Shown here in pieces: positions 53,444-63,204 of a DNA stretch of 64,000 nt. Source of the stretch: Septoria linicola (lineage: Eukaryota; Ascomycota; Dothideomycetes; Mycosphaerellales; Mycosphaerellaceae); contig CP099422.1 of assembly GCA_024114885.1 (NCBI GenBank), positions 2,170,001 through 2,234,000 of the forward strand, read 5' to 3'. The translations under genes were made by a program, and so were the position numbers. The notes beneath the pieces were generated by a model. That model made no database searches. It saw nothing but the letters and a program-made list of their open reading frames with translations, and was not told where the DNA came from. Numbering within the stretch: the first letter of the stretch is position 1; each line of letters begins with the position of its first letter.

Positions 53444-55745
53444 ATGTCATCTCTGTTCGCGTTGCTCTCGCAGCAGACGCCAAACCTTCAGACCAGGAAA
53501 GGCTTGATTGTAGTCGGCCTCCAGAACGATTTCATATCACAGGATGGCAAACTGCCAGTCCAAGACACCTCGTTCCTGGATCGCGTCTCCAAGCTGGTCC
53601 CTGCATTCAGAGAACATGGCCAGGTGATCTTCGTCCGTTCCGAGTTCCAACAGACGAGGCCAGTCAATGGAGATGACACGCCCGGCGACAATGTCGTTGC
53701 AGGTGGCTCGCTGGGCGCAGACACAGAAATGTCATCTTCTAGAAATGCTCCGAGGGGTGACAGGAAGTACCTGGTATGAAGAATGACACCGAGAAGCAAA
53801 GCACAGCTAACCAAATCAAGTCTTCTGCATCCTTTGCGAAGCCTGACACTGGAGAGAACGACGAAGAGCTCTTTCTCACTAAAAGCAGCACTCGGGAGCC
53901 AGCCTGCGTACGCGATACACGTGGCGCTGAATACGCAGAACGCCTTAGGCCCTTGATGAAATCGACGGACCTACATATCACGACAACGCACTACTCGGCC
54001 TTCGCTGGGACGGCTTTGTTGCTCGCTCTTCGCTCCAAGCTCATTACTGACGTGTACATATGTGGCTGTAAGAATTTCAGTGAACGTAACCCATCATGTC
54101 TGAGACAGTCGCTGACTTATGTCCACTCCTTTTAGGTATGACGAATCTCTCTGTGTATGCGACGGCCATGGATGCAGCTCGATTTGGTATCGAGATCACT
54201 TTGGTGGATGACTGCCTTGGCTACCGTCGGCTTGATCGACACGACATGGCTATTCGACAATTGAGTGACTTAATGGACGCAAACACTGTCAGTTCTAGCA
54301 AGCTTGTTGAGCGCCTCCACGACCCCTCTGTTGCGGATGATGATAGCACAGATGAAATACTGGAACAGGGCGGTGTTCTGGAAGTGGATAGTGATGAAGA
54401 CAGTGATGAAGAAGTGTCTTTTCCTTCCGTAGGTCTCTCCAAGCAGCTGCTCGGTCGAAACGCTGAGCGAGAGTACTCTGCACCCTCGAGCTCCTACTCA
54501 CGTTCTGCAGCTGAGCGACCCCGCTTCGCTTCCAGTCAGTATGCGAAACCTCAGAGCTCTCCATCTCAGTCCTGGAGCACCGAACAGACATCAGAAACGC
54601 GGGACAGACACGGGTCACGCCAGAAATACGCCGAAGCCAAAGTCAACGCAGCCCCGAGTCACAGCAGGCTGAATTGTCGTGACTCATCTGAACATTCTGG
54701 TCAGCCTTGGCTGAAAGTTATTCCTCCAAATTATAAACCGCCGCATAGCTTCCCGTTGCAGCCCACATATCAGGATAGTAGTTTGGCTGAGCCTTCTGAA
54801 GTCGCAAAATCAGACTTGAGGAAGTGGGAAGAGAGGACCGACGAGCTGCGCAGGGCACAGAATATGGCGGCCAATTTAGCGAAAAGCAAACCACTCTTCG
54901 GCGAAGACAAGCGCGAAGAGAGTGCAGGATCTCGCATTCTTTACAACCTACTTCCCGCAGATGCAGCCGAAAGTGTGTTCGAGGACCTTCAACTTGAGCT
55001 GAATTGGCAGAGCATGTTCCATCAGACTGGACAGGTCCCGCGTCTCGTATGCTGTCAAGCCACAATTGGTGCAGATGGTAGCACGCCGTTGTATCGGCAT
55101 CCGTCTGATCAGACATTGCCGGTGGAGGATTGGACGTCCACGGTCAATACTATCAGAAAGGCCGCAGAAAACGTAGCTAGGCACAGTCTGAATCATGCTC
55201 TGATTCAGCTCTATCGCGATGGTAATGATTTCATCTCGGAACACTCGGACAAAACACTTGACATTGTCCCGGAGAGCAATATTGTCAACGTCTCATTCGG
55301 CGCGCAAAGGACTATGCGCATCAGAACGAAGCGAGGTCCCACGAAAGAGAGTAGCACAACCTCGACAGCTCGCACAACATATCGCGTGCCAACGCCGCAC
55401 AACAGCATGATTACCATGTCTCTCAGAACGAATGCGGAATACCTCCACGCAATCAACTGGGACCGACGACCAGCTTGCGAGTTGGTCGAAGCTGAAAAAG
55501 CGTATGCAGGACAGCGCATCAGCCTAACGTTTCGCAACATCGGAACGTTCTTAAACAAGGAGTCAACGATGATCTGGGGCCAAGGAGCGGTAGGGAAATG
55601 CCATGATGCTGCGCGACCGGTCGTTAACGCAAACCCGGAAGAGAGCGAAAAGCTCATTCAGGCGTTCGGCAAGGAGAATGCAGCTTCAAGCATAAATTGG
55701 CACGATATATATGGCGCAGGAAGTGATGTGCTGCATTTGAAGTAG
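53444..55745 (+). CDS. Isochorismatase-fold domain fused to AlkB-like dioxygenase
   Basis: Exons 53444-53773, 53821-54067 and 54136-55745 join in frame to 728 aa. Residues 1-about 230 follow the isochorismatase/nicotinamidase fold: GLIVVGLQNDFI, HITTTHYSAFAGTALL and CGCMTNLSVYATAMDAA. Where family members carry the catalytic Asp, Lys and Cys triad, this protein has Gly (VGLQ), Thr (three before YSAF) and Ser (NLSV). A disordered acidic linker follows. From about residue 455 comes an AlkB-type 2-oxoglutarate/Fe(II) dioxygenase: LLPADAAESVFEDL, then HSD (HxD iron ligands, about 561-563), a distal His in LHAIN (about 629), and RISLTFR (2OG-binding Arg). AlkB enzymes remove alkyl groups from DNA or RNA bases. 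The N-terminal domain therefore looks like a non-catalytic binding module on a probable nucleic-acid repair enzyme. Confidence 0.88.
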
Positions 55746-56095
55746 CAGCTACAATACAGAAGCGTCAATGCTTGATGCTGAGTATGCTCTCCCTATTTGC
55801 GACTGTGGTCGTCTACTAGCGAGACTGTCTTCGCTGAAAATGGCGGTACTGCTCCTCCACTGGTTGGTATATGGTGTGTGAGGTCACGACTTGCTTCATA
55901 TCGGGTCGTGTGGTCGGTTTGACGCCTCCTTGTCCTGCTGCACAGTCTCACAGAGCCCTTTGATTGCACCACGGCATGTCGTAGCCGCCACGCGATGCGG
56001 TCTGGATTCAATCGGGAAAGTGCAGCTACTTGATGATCTCTCTGTAGATGTGCGACATCGTTGTCTTCATTGACACGAGTCCAATTAATGTCTAA
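55746..56095. other. Convergent intergenic region
   Basis: 350 bp between two convergent stops. No gene is seen. Confidence 0.5.
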
Positions 56096-56378
56096 TCACT
56101 CGGTTCTTGGTTTCTGCCTTCGCTTCTTGGGTCCTTCACCGCTGACTATTGACTTGAAGCCTTCGGCGACAGCTGGGCGTGTGTTAGCCATAGATTCGCA
56201 AGCGGATCAAGGCGGTTGCGGACTCACTGATCATAATAAGTGCAATGAGATACTGGATCATCTGCACGACCCATCTCGCTGGTCCCCAGAGTTTGTGCTC
56301 GGGATCATTGACTGTTCCTGCGTTTCGCATGAATTCCGAGGCCCTTGACTGCTTGCTTGGCAGCTGATTGCTTGACAT
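56096..56378 (-). CDS. Small two-exon membrane protein (75 aa)
   Basis: Exons 56378-56228 and 56172-56096 join through a GTGAGT..CCCAG intron to 75 aa. The product reads MSSNQLPSKQSRASEF, then MRNAGTVNDPEHKLWGPARW, a hydrophobic VVQMIQYLIALIMI helix that the splice junction continues as TVAEGF, and a basic tail GPKKRRQKPRTE. The positive-inside rule places the tail in the cytosol or matrix. It has the shape of a small single-pass, tail-basic subunit or assembly factor, but I cannot name it. Evidence for a real gene is the clean splice consensus that joins two exons in frame to a stop, and the orderly amphipathic/TM/basic layout. It is too short for usual ORF cut-offs. Confidence 0.65.
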
Positions 56379-57168
56379 GATGGAGGCTGTTCAGGTTGCG
56401 GAAGGAGAGGAAAGTAATGACAGGAATGACACTTCCTTACTTATGCTAGTACTTTGAAGGAATGCGGATTGCCACGGATCAGTATGTTATTTCCGAGCAG
56501 GTCTTGAGGCAGTGCAAATGCATACTTCACTCTGCATCTGGTCTTCTTCTTTCTGTGCCTTTCAACACGTTGGCGTCTCGTCATCGACGCCACAGCGTCG
56601 GCACAAACGCGAGCGGAATCGCCGACGCGCTGTGCATTATTATTGTCGTATTACTTCTCCTTGCATGTCCTTTTCATACCGCCTTCATGGTATCATGACA
56701 GGAACTCCAATGTGAAAATGGGGCAATGTGGCAGAGACGAACAGTGGAAAATGTGCAGATCAAGACTGCGGCGCCGCCCATGCCACCAAGACACATTTCT
56801 GGCTCAAATCATGCTGGCTGGCCGACACCGGGATGAATGACAGCCCGGCGAGACGAGACGAGGGGCTCGATGAGGAAGGTCACAAGCTTTCGAGGTCCGC
56901 AATGTCAAGTCGACGGGCATTGTAGCTACGTAACAACAGGTTTGGTATATTCTTCTACGGCGTTGCACGCCTTCTCACTACACTCTGGCTCCATCTCGTG
57001 CTGTCCCGCACTATCCGATCTCTCATCGGCCTATCTCGCCTACAGCCTATACCTTCTGCCACTAACCAAGCAACATTGACTGTTCCAAGCACTTTGCCTA
57101 CCTTTTACAGTTCTTTTCTGAGGCAGAATAGAACCCCATCTCATCTTCCACTGACAGACAGCAACATC
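56379..57168. promoter_or_regulatory. Divergent promoter region
   Basis: 790 bp between the small membrane protein (-) and GGT (+). The frame of GGT is open back to about 56998, which could add an N-terminal extension from a non-ATG start. Nothing else is supported. Confidence 0.45.
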
Positions 57169-59051
57169 ATGCCTCTCAGAGTTGGAAGCACCTACCCGGG
57201 CAAAGGGGATCCAGATTTCGCCAGCTTTCCCTCACGTCGATCAGTCGTCCACAGCACCGAAGGTATTGTAGCTTGCACACAGCCATTGGCAGCAAAGTGT
57301 GGAATTGAGATTCTTCAGAAGGGAGGAAATGCCGCCGATGCAGCTGTGGCTGTTGCCGCGGGGCTCAATATGACTGAGCCTGGGAGCACAGGCATTGGAG
57401 GTGACATGTTCTGCCTGTTCTACGACGCAAAGACCAAGAAGGTGCATTCTCTCAATGGTTCTGGACGATCTGGCAAGAACCAGACGCTAGCAAATGTGAG
57501 GAAGAGCTTAGGAATCAAGGATGGCGAGAGCGGCAAGATCCCAATGACCAGTGTTCATGCTGTGAGCATTCCTGGTGCTCCAGCTGGCTGGGTTGATACT
57601 TTTGAGAAGTTTGGAAGTGGAAAGGTCACATTAGAAGAAGTGCTTGAGCCTGCGGCGAAGCTGGGCGCCGATGGGTTTCCTGTCAGCGAGCTCATGGCAT
57701 CGTGGGTAAGTTTATAGAGCATGTGTTATACGACTTCTAGTTGACTGACGAGCAGCAGTGGGCCCATTTTGACGAACGGATTCGACAGGCTTCACCGAAC
57801 TTCAGCGAGATGCTGAAGAAAGACCCTTCTGCTCAGGATGGCTGCAGGCCACCACGACCCGGTGAGATTTTCAAGAACCCAACTCTTGCTGAAACATTCA
57901 GAACATTAGGAAGGCAAGGCAAGGCAGGATTCTACGAAGGCCGCATTGCAGAAGAGCTCGTAAAGGTAGTGCAAGATCTGGGAGGGCATTTGACGCTAGA
58001 AGATCTGAAGAATCACGCCGAGATTGGCACAGAGGAGACGGAAGCGATCAGCCTCAAGTTCAAGGCGCAAGACATAGCAAATTCGCACGGAGAGCATATG
58101 CATGACAAGAGCTCAGAAGGTGTAGAGCTTTGGGAACACCCTCCAAATGGCCAAGGTATTGTTGCGCTCATGGCCTTGGGCATCATCGAGCAGTTGGAGA
58201 AGTCCGGCAAGATCTCCAAATTCACCAAGGAGGATCACAACTCAGCAACGTACATTCACACCATCGTCGAGGCGTTGCGTATCGCCTTTGCAGATGGCAA
58301 CTGGTGGATCGCCGATCCCAAGGTCGAGAAAGTGCCCAGCAAGGAGCTCACCAGCCCAGAGTACTTGGCCGAGCGAGCGAAGCTCTTCAATCCAGACAAG
58401 GCAAGCGATGTTCTCGATCATGGCTCGCCTGCGCACAATCACTCTGACACAGTATACTTCTGCGCGACCGACAAGGAAGGTAATGGCATCTCGTTCATCA
58501 ACAGCAATTACGGCGGCTTTGGCACATGCATCATCCCCAAGGGCTGCGGGTTCACTCTCCAAAACCGCGCTGCAAACTTCACACTGCAGCCAGAAAACCA
58601 CCCCAACATTCTGGCACCGGACAAGAGACCGTATCACACAATCATTCCGGCTCTGGTTACCAACGTTGCAGACCAAAGCTTACACAGCGTCTACGGCGTG
58701 ATGGGCGGCTTCATGCAACCGCAAGGGCACGTGCAAGTCCTGCTCAACCAGCTCGTGTTCGGCCACACCCCACAATCTGCTCTAGATGCCCCTCGGATAT
58801 GTATCGGTGCTGGCATGCCTGATGCAGGTGACGTTATGGACAGGACGGTGTATGTGGAGGACGGCATTTCAGCCGAGACGGTGGAAGGACTGAGGAAGCT
58901 GGGACACAAAGTGGAAGTTGTACGCGGGCACGAAAGATCACTGTTCGGACGAGGTCAGATCATCAAGTGGTCAGTGGATCCTGTCGAAGACCAAGGTGTG
59001 TGGAGTGCTGGAAGTGACCCCAGAGGTGACGGCCATGCTGTGTCGCAGTGA
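57169..59051 (+). CDS. Gamma-glutamyltransferase-family hydrolase
   Basis: Exons 57169-57705 and 57759-59051 (acceptor could equally be 57755, adding one Gln) give 609 aa from the first ATG, MPLRVGSTYPG. Motifs of the Ntn-hydrolase GGT fold are clear: ILQKGGNAADAAVAVAAGLN, GSTGIGGDMFCLFYD, PPNGQGIVALMALGI, and the autoprocessing site HSDTVYFCATDKEGN, where Thr becomes the nucleophile of the small subunit. GVMGGFMQPQGHVQVLLNQL follows. The absence of a signal peptide and TM argues for an intracellular, bacterial-YwrD-like enzyme, not the vacuolar GGT of yeast. It would cleave gamma-glutamyl bonds of glutathione or related peptides. The frame is open for 57 codons upstream without an ATG. Confidence 0.9.
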
Positions 59052-59260
59052 ACAAAAAGGTATGTAAAGGCATCGCACCACGGGTCCTGGCGATGTATCT
59101 ATACAGCGTACAAAGCTGGCTAGGAATAGATCAAGGCTCTTGGCGCATCCTTCGAAGATTTAGGCTTCACTTCTGCCGGAGGTGGTAGCCTGGCCATCTC
59201 CAAAGTGTTGGAAGCGACAGTGCCGCATACGTATCTCTCCATCATCGTCGTCAGCACACC

Positions 59261-59998
59261 ATGGCATCACCCTTCCTGGCACTACCAGCTGAGCTTCGAG
59301 CTGCAATCTAGGAATACGTCTTTCTGGCCACTCGAACCGAGGCTGTCGATCTTCTCTGTCCAGATGTTCCAACAAAAGCCCTGTCGCTGATAAGCAAACA
59401 ACTATATCACGAGACCCGGAAGCTCTACAACTCATCATGTCGTACATTCTGGTTATCCAGCGCGTTCACGCTCGACACCAGAAATCTTCCAGACCCAACC
59501 GCCGCTCGAGCAACCCTATTGTCCCTACGAAAGGAAGACTTCAACCACATCACAAGCCTTGCCATCTACCAAGTCTCTCCCGGCGCTATAATCACCACAG
59601 AGCGCACCTTCTCCCTCATCGACAACCGCGGAGGCTGGTGTCTCACTAGCACCAAATTAATCAACTCTCCCTCAGACTCCTCCGACACGCTCTGCGGCTA
59701 CGAGCAGACTTTTCGCCGCTACAGACCTTGGTCCTTCCGGATAGGGCCGGGGCATCCTTCTTTGCCGAATCCGACGAAGTTGGCTTGGGATGGGTCGAAA
59801 GATGAGGAGTCTTTGAGAAGAGCGTGTGAGGCGTACTCGAGGAGTGGGAGATTGAGTGTGAGAAATCAAGTCTTTGATCTTTTGGGTTGGGAGTTGGAGG
59901 ACCTGGAGACTGTGGTGGCGGCGACGTATACGATGTTTGGGGTTGGGTTTAGTACGATGGAGGGATATCGGCCACGCAGACCTCAGCAGAACTCGTAG
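59261..59998 (+). pseudogene. F-box-like gene with early in-frame stop
   Basis: The frame starting at ATG 59261 reads MASPFLALPAELRAAI, then TAG (59309-59311), then EYVFLATRTEAVDLL and continues open to 59998 (245 codons in all). The stop falls inside the F-box-like motif at the position where relatives have Tyr (LPxELRxxIYEYVF), so TAC or TAT to TAG is the likely change. Later LISKQLYHETRKLYN matches the 'CKQiY.E' helix of this family. No intron with acceptable ends removes the stop, and no in-frame ATG follows before the C-terminal quarter. It is probably a recently inactivated member of the same broad family as the gene at 18127. A sequencing error or readthrough cannot be excluded. Confidence 0.68.
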
Positions 59999-60057
59999 AG
60001 ATAGAGATTATTCATTCACAGCCGATCGTGCTTGAATGAAGGTATTGCTCACTAGTG

Positions 60058-60729
60058 TCAATAGGGCACTCCGTCGTCCTGCACTTTCTGCTTGCTCTTC
60101 AACCTCTTCTCCTCCCTCTTTCCCTCCGACTTTGTCCTGCCAGTCAGTCTCAACTTCTCCACCTCCTCGTCGCCGATCCCACCATTTTGCGCATCTTTGC
60201 TGAATATCCATTCTCTCCTGTCGCCAGGATACATGCCTCTTCGTACCTTATTGCCATAAATGTCAGGAGCATGACCAACCACATATCGTGCCAAGCCACT
60301 TACTTTCTTTCTTCGGTTCCAGTAGCTGATATCCAAACACATCTGGTGAATACTACCAGGAATGAAGCCCATGATCGTCAAAGCACAATTGAGAAGGAAG
60401 TCTGGACCAAAGCCATAGAGCAAGTACACTGCGACAGGAGGGAGGAAGATGCCAAGGATGTTGACATATATGCGGAATTTGGTCTGCTCTTTCATGGTGA
60501 CAGACGAGTGGCGACAATGTCGATAGAAAGGCACTTGCTGGAGCTTGGCGATTGCTTCAGTATTGATATATTTGTTCTTGTCTCGGGGTATCAGTGCTCT
60601 TCGTGCGCTTTCAAGTGTTCGAAAGATAGTCAGCCTGGTCACCGGCGTGACCGCCGCGGCTTCCGCGCGCCTGAACGAGTATCGCACACGGCGCTCCGGA
60701 TTCCACGGGAGTATTCTAAACGAAGGCAT
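60058..60729 (-). CDS. PMP3-domain membrane protein, extended
   Basis: A single exon encodes 223 aa. Residues about 85-140 are the Pmp3/UPF0057 domain: IYVNILGIFLPPVAVYLLYGFG, DFLLNCALTIMGFIPGSIHQ and a basic YWNRRKK end, with two TM helices. Classical Pmp3 proteins are about 55 aa and modulate plasma-membrane potential and salt tolerance. This one has about 80 residues before and 80 after. The C-terminal tail is strongly charged (RLTGRTKSEGKREEKRLKSK). The upstream part could be noncoding leader; an internal ATG 78 codons in (60495, MKEQTKFRIYV) would give a protein of about 145 aa. The domain itself is certain; the N-terminus is not. Confidence 0.75.
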   Translation of the reverse strand: MPSFRILPWNPERRVRYSFRRAEAAAVTPVTRLTIFRTLESARRALIPRDKNKYINTEAIAKLQQVPFYRHCRHSSVTMKEQTKFRIYVNILGIFLPPVAVYLLYGFGPDFLLNCALTIMGFIPGSIHQMCLDISYWNRRKKVSGLARYVVGHAPDIYGNKVRRGMYPGDRREWIFSKDAQNGGIGDEEVEKLRLTGRTKSEGKREEKRLKSKQKVQDDGVPY

Positions 60730-61099
60730 GTCTACATTTGGGTGGAAGACTGGACGGTAAGCTCAGTAGTCAGCTAGGCCCTGAGGGATAGGGATCTATC
60801 AGCTCATTCTCATACGATCTCCACAAAGCCCAGTCCTCCGTTCTTTCTCCTTCACTTCACTCGATCCAAATGTCCATCTTTCTCTCAATCCCGCAAATCA
60901 CAAACAACCTGCGCCGCTTCATTACAATCCTCGTTATTCCCCGGCTTGAGACCATGCTTTCGAATGAAGCTGTCGGTATGGCGGTAGTGCTTCTCACCCT
61001 AGTCGACTCCGTCGCTGGGAAAGATATGGTCGGCCAGATCACAAGAGGCGTCTGAATCGATATCTGCCAGGATGTCATTCTCTTCGCTGTCATCCATCT
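60730..61099. other. Intergenic region
   Basis: 370 bp between two genes on the minus strand. A 61-codon frame (60870-61055, +) has no support. Confidence 0.45.
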
Positions 61100-61771
61100 C
61101 TATTCCTCGTCATTCATTACAGCCTCCAAGATCGCGTGACCTTCGGCACGCTGATCATCCTTAGTGAGGTTGAGGCCATGTGAAGCGAGGAACTTCCACT
61201 CGTTGCCATAGTGCTTCTTCAGCCAAGACTTCTCCTCCTCAGTCGATGGTGGCAATGCAGTCGACATCTGGTTCTTGACTGCCAACCATCTAGCGCGCTC
61301 TGCTTCGCTCCACGCAGCATTGATCATGTATATGCCGTTGGAGCTGAGACTTGTCTCGGTTGCGCTATGTCCCACAAGCCGGAGACGCCATAGCCGGCCG
61401 AGGTCCAAGAGCCCGGCTGAAGCACCAGTCTCTTTGTCGAGGAGCCGAGAATCGTGTTTGGAAGTTATCAAGCCGTAGTCCTGCAAAATTGGATGTCCAA
61501 AGATGTTGCAGGTATTGGATGGGCAGTAGAGGACATCTCTAAGCACGACTGTTGCAGATGCTGTTGGATCTGTTTTACTGGTCTGTAACACGAGCTCGAC
61601 GTCACCTACTCCAAGCACGTCTACTGAATTCTGATCGCCAGTGTAGATGCTCCCAGTGTGGGTTTTTAACTCGGTGTAAGTCGTGAACCAGTCGCGATGA
61701 TTCGCGACGTGGACGTTAGAATTGTTGGACCAGATCCAGTCAATATGATATGGAACGCCAGTGGGAGCCAT
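61100..61771 (-). CDS. Copia-derived beta-barrel (GAG-pol-like) single gene
   Basis: A single exon encodes 223 aa. Residues about 10-105 match the Tnt1/copia Pol beta-barrel/retropepsin-like domain in layout: WIWSNNSNVHVANHRDWF, then YTELK, GVGDVELVL, VVLRDVLYCPSNTCNIFG. The position of the protease DSG triad is NNS, so an aspartic-protease function is not expected. No integrase, reverse transcriptase or LTR is found nearby. The C-terminal half (RWLAVKNQM, PPSTEEEKSWLKKHYGNEW) is not transposon-like and forms a predicted helical domain. This suggests a domesticated, host-owned gene. Such stand-alone proteins recur in fungi from memory, but their function is unknown. Alternative: a decayed fragment that happens to be open. 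Confidence 0.65.
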   Translation of the reverse strand: MAPTGVPYHIDWIWSNNSNVHVANHRDWFTTYTELKTHTGSIYTGDQNSVDVLGVGDVELVLQTSKTDPTASATVVLRDVLYCPSNTCNIFGHPILQDYGLITSKHDSRLLDKETGASAGLLDLGRLWRLRLVGHSATETSLSSNGIYMINAAWSEAERARWLAVKNQMSTALPPSTEEEKSWLKKHYGNEWKFLASHGLNLTKDDQRAEGHAILEAVMNDEE

Positions 61772-62099
61772 GATGTGAGGAGGAGAGTTTGTGATGCTGC
61801 TTTAAATCAATCAAAAAGCGCGATACATGAAGTTGTAAAGCGCGACTGGTTGATTTATAGATCGATGAGTACCAACGGGCAAACTCGAGATAACAAAGGG
61901 CAGTTTGGCTTGCAGCAAAACAAACATTCAGGTACATTGTCTCAGAGTCTCAGATTACAGCTTAGCGGATGCCCCGGTCGTGACCCATATCCGCCGTAAG
62001 TTTGTAGTAAGTGGAGCAGAACAGGCATTACAGATCATGGCCCAGTAACGACTCCCCTCCAGATTTTCGGTAGCGGACCATCAAGGCCATATATTGGAT
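61772..62099. other. Intergenic region
   Basis: 328 bp between two genes on the minus strand. Nothing is seen. Confidence 0.45.
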
Positions 62100-62795
62100 C
62101 TAAACGTCGAATAAGCACAGCATTTTAATACGCGTGGACCACCTATAGTCACCATAATCAGGCAGAGGCACTTGCTCCGCAGCCTGCTTCTTGGCTTCAG
62201 TCTCCGAACTACCTGCCTTGCAATAGTTGTTGTCCCAATGTGGTGCTCCCTGTTCTGCGTCAGTGGTACGGAAAGAAGATGTCGCAAGCAATCCGACCTT
62301 TGGATACAGTCCAACATATTCGTAGTCGGAGCTCGATTCGACGTTGCGGTGAGCGACACCTGCAGCATGCACCGCGATATCTCCTGCCTTCATATCGAAC
62401 GTCACGCCATCGTTAGGATCGTCGAGTGGGCCAACACCATACACGCTTGTCTGTCAGTCTCAGCCTGACTTTATGCTACGAGAAAGCACATTACTGTATG
62501 CTTATCAGCTTGCATTCGTTAATGATACGACTACACATCTGACCCATTTCGTAGTTCCCCGAATCGCGGCATAGCACTCATGGGTATTTGAGTGAAAGTG
62601 GGCAGTCGGAAAGTGCTTGAACACTCCTCCCTTCACCCACTGATTCGCCTCGAACGCCTTCTCTGTCGAATCCACGCTGTGATCTTCCGGCAAGACGTTG
62701 CGATAAACCAGAACCGGTAGTCTCGAGTTCGGACAGTGGGGCGTGGGCTTTGCCCAATAAAGCTCAGGCTGAGAAATTGGTGAAGCCATGTGCAA
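62100..62795 (-). CDS. Cupin-domain protein
   Basis: Exons 62795-62544 and 62450-62100 give 200 aa (198 from the second ATG at 62789). Cupin motif 1 is seen in KHFPTAHFHSNTHECYAAIRG (His, His and Glu metal ligands). Motif 2 follows in GDIAVHAAGVAHRNV, with its His but Ala in place of the usual Pro. The metal site therefore seems complete. The family groups with fungal cupins of unknown substrate that contain VYRNVLPED near the start. The intron uses a GTCAGA donor, which is non-ideal; a retained intron would stop soon after WVRC. Function cannot be named; a small-molecule dioxygenase, isomerase or storage-type role is possible. Confidence 0.7.
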
Positions 62796-63204
62796 TGTGT
62801 GTGCTAAACACGATCAGTCTGGAATGATAATGAGAAGGCCGGCCACGACCTTTTCATGTGTCGGATATGACGTGTGAGGACGTGTAGCTGCTAGCTTCCC
62901 CACCCAGTCGGCTACGATATGCTCGTTAGATGCCAAGAACTTGCCTATTGTGGTATCTTTAAGCAGGCTTCCGACTTATGGTTCTGTAGTAGGGCGTCAG
63001 GCAGAAAATCGTGCTTCAATGCATGGATTGGGATGTAGACCTCTCCCAACATAGCTTCTCGTGATCTCGCATCAAATAAGAGCTGCCTCGATCCTTGCGG
63101 CGTCCAGTCGCGGGAATAGAGTAAGATAGCAATAGATCCTGGCTAGAATCCTGGCGAGTCTACTAACGTGGATATGAATGCTCCACGTTTGCAAGGCGTG
63201 TACA
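62796..63204. other. Intergenic region
   Basis: 409 bp. No gene is seen. Confidence 0.45.

Noticed and set aside
56998..57168. N-terminal extension of GGT from a non-ATG start
   Set aside because: The frame is open but has no ATG; the family start at MPLRVGSTYPG is sufficient.
61100..62795. A retrotransposon spanning the copia-like gene and cupin
   Set aside because: The cupin is a host-type gene with its own intron, and no LTRs, reverse transcriptase or integrase are present.
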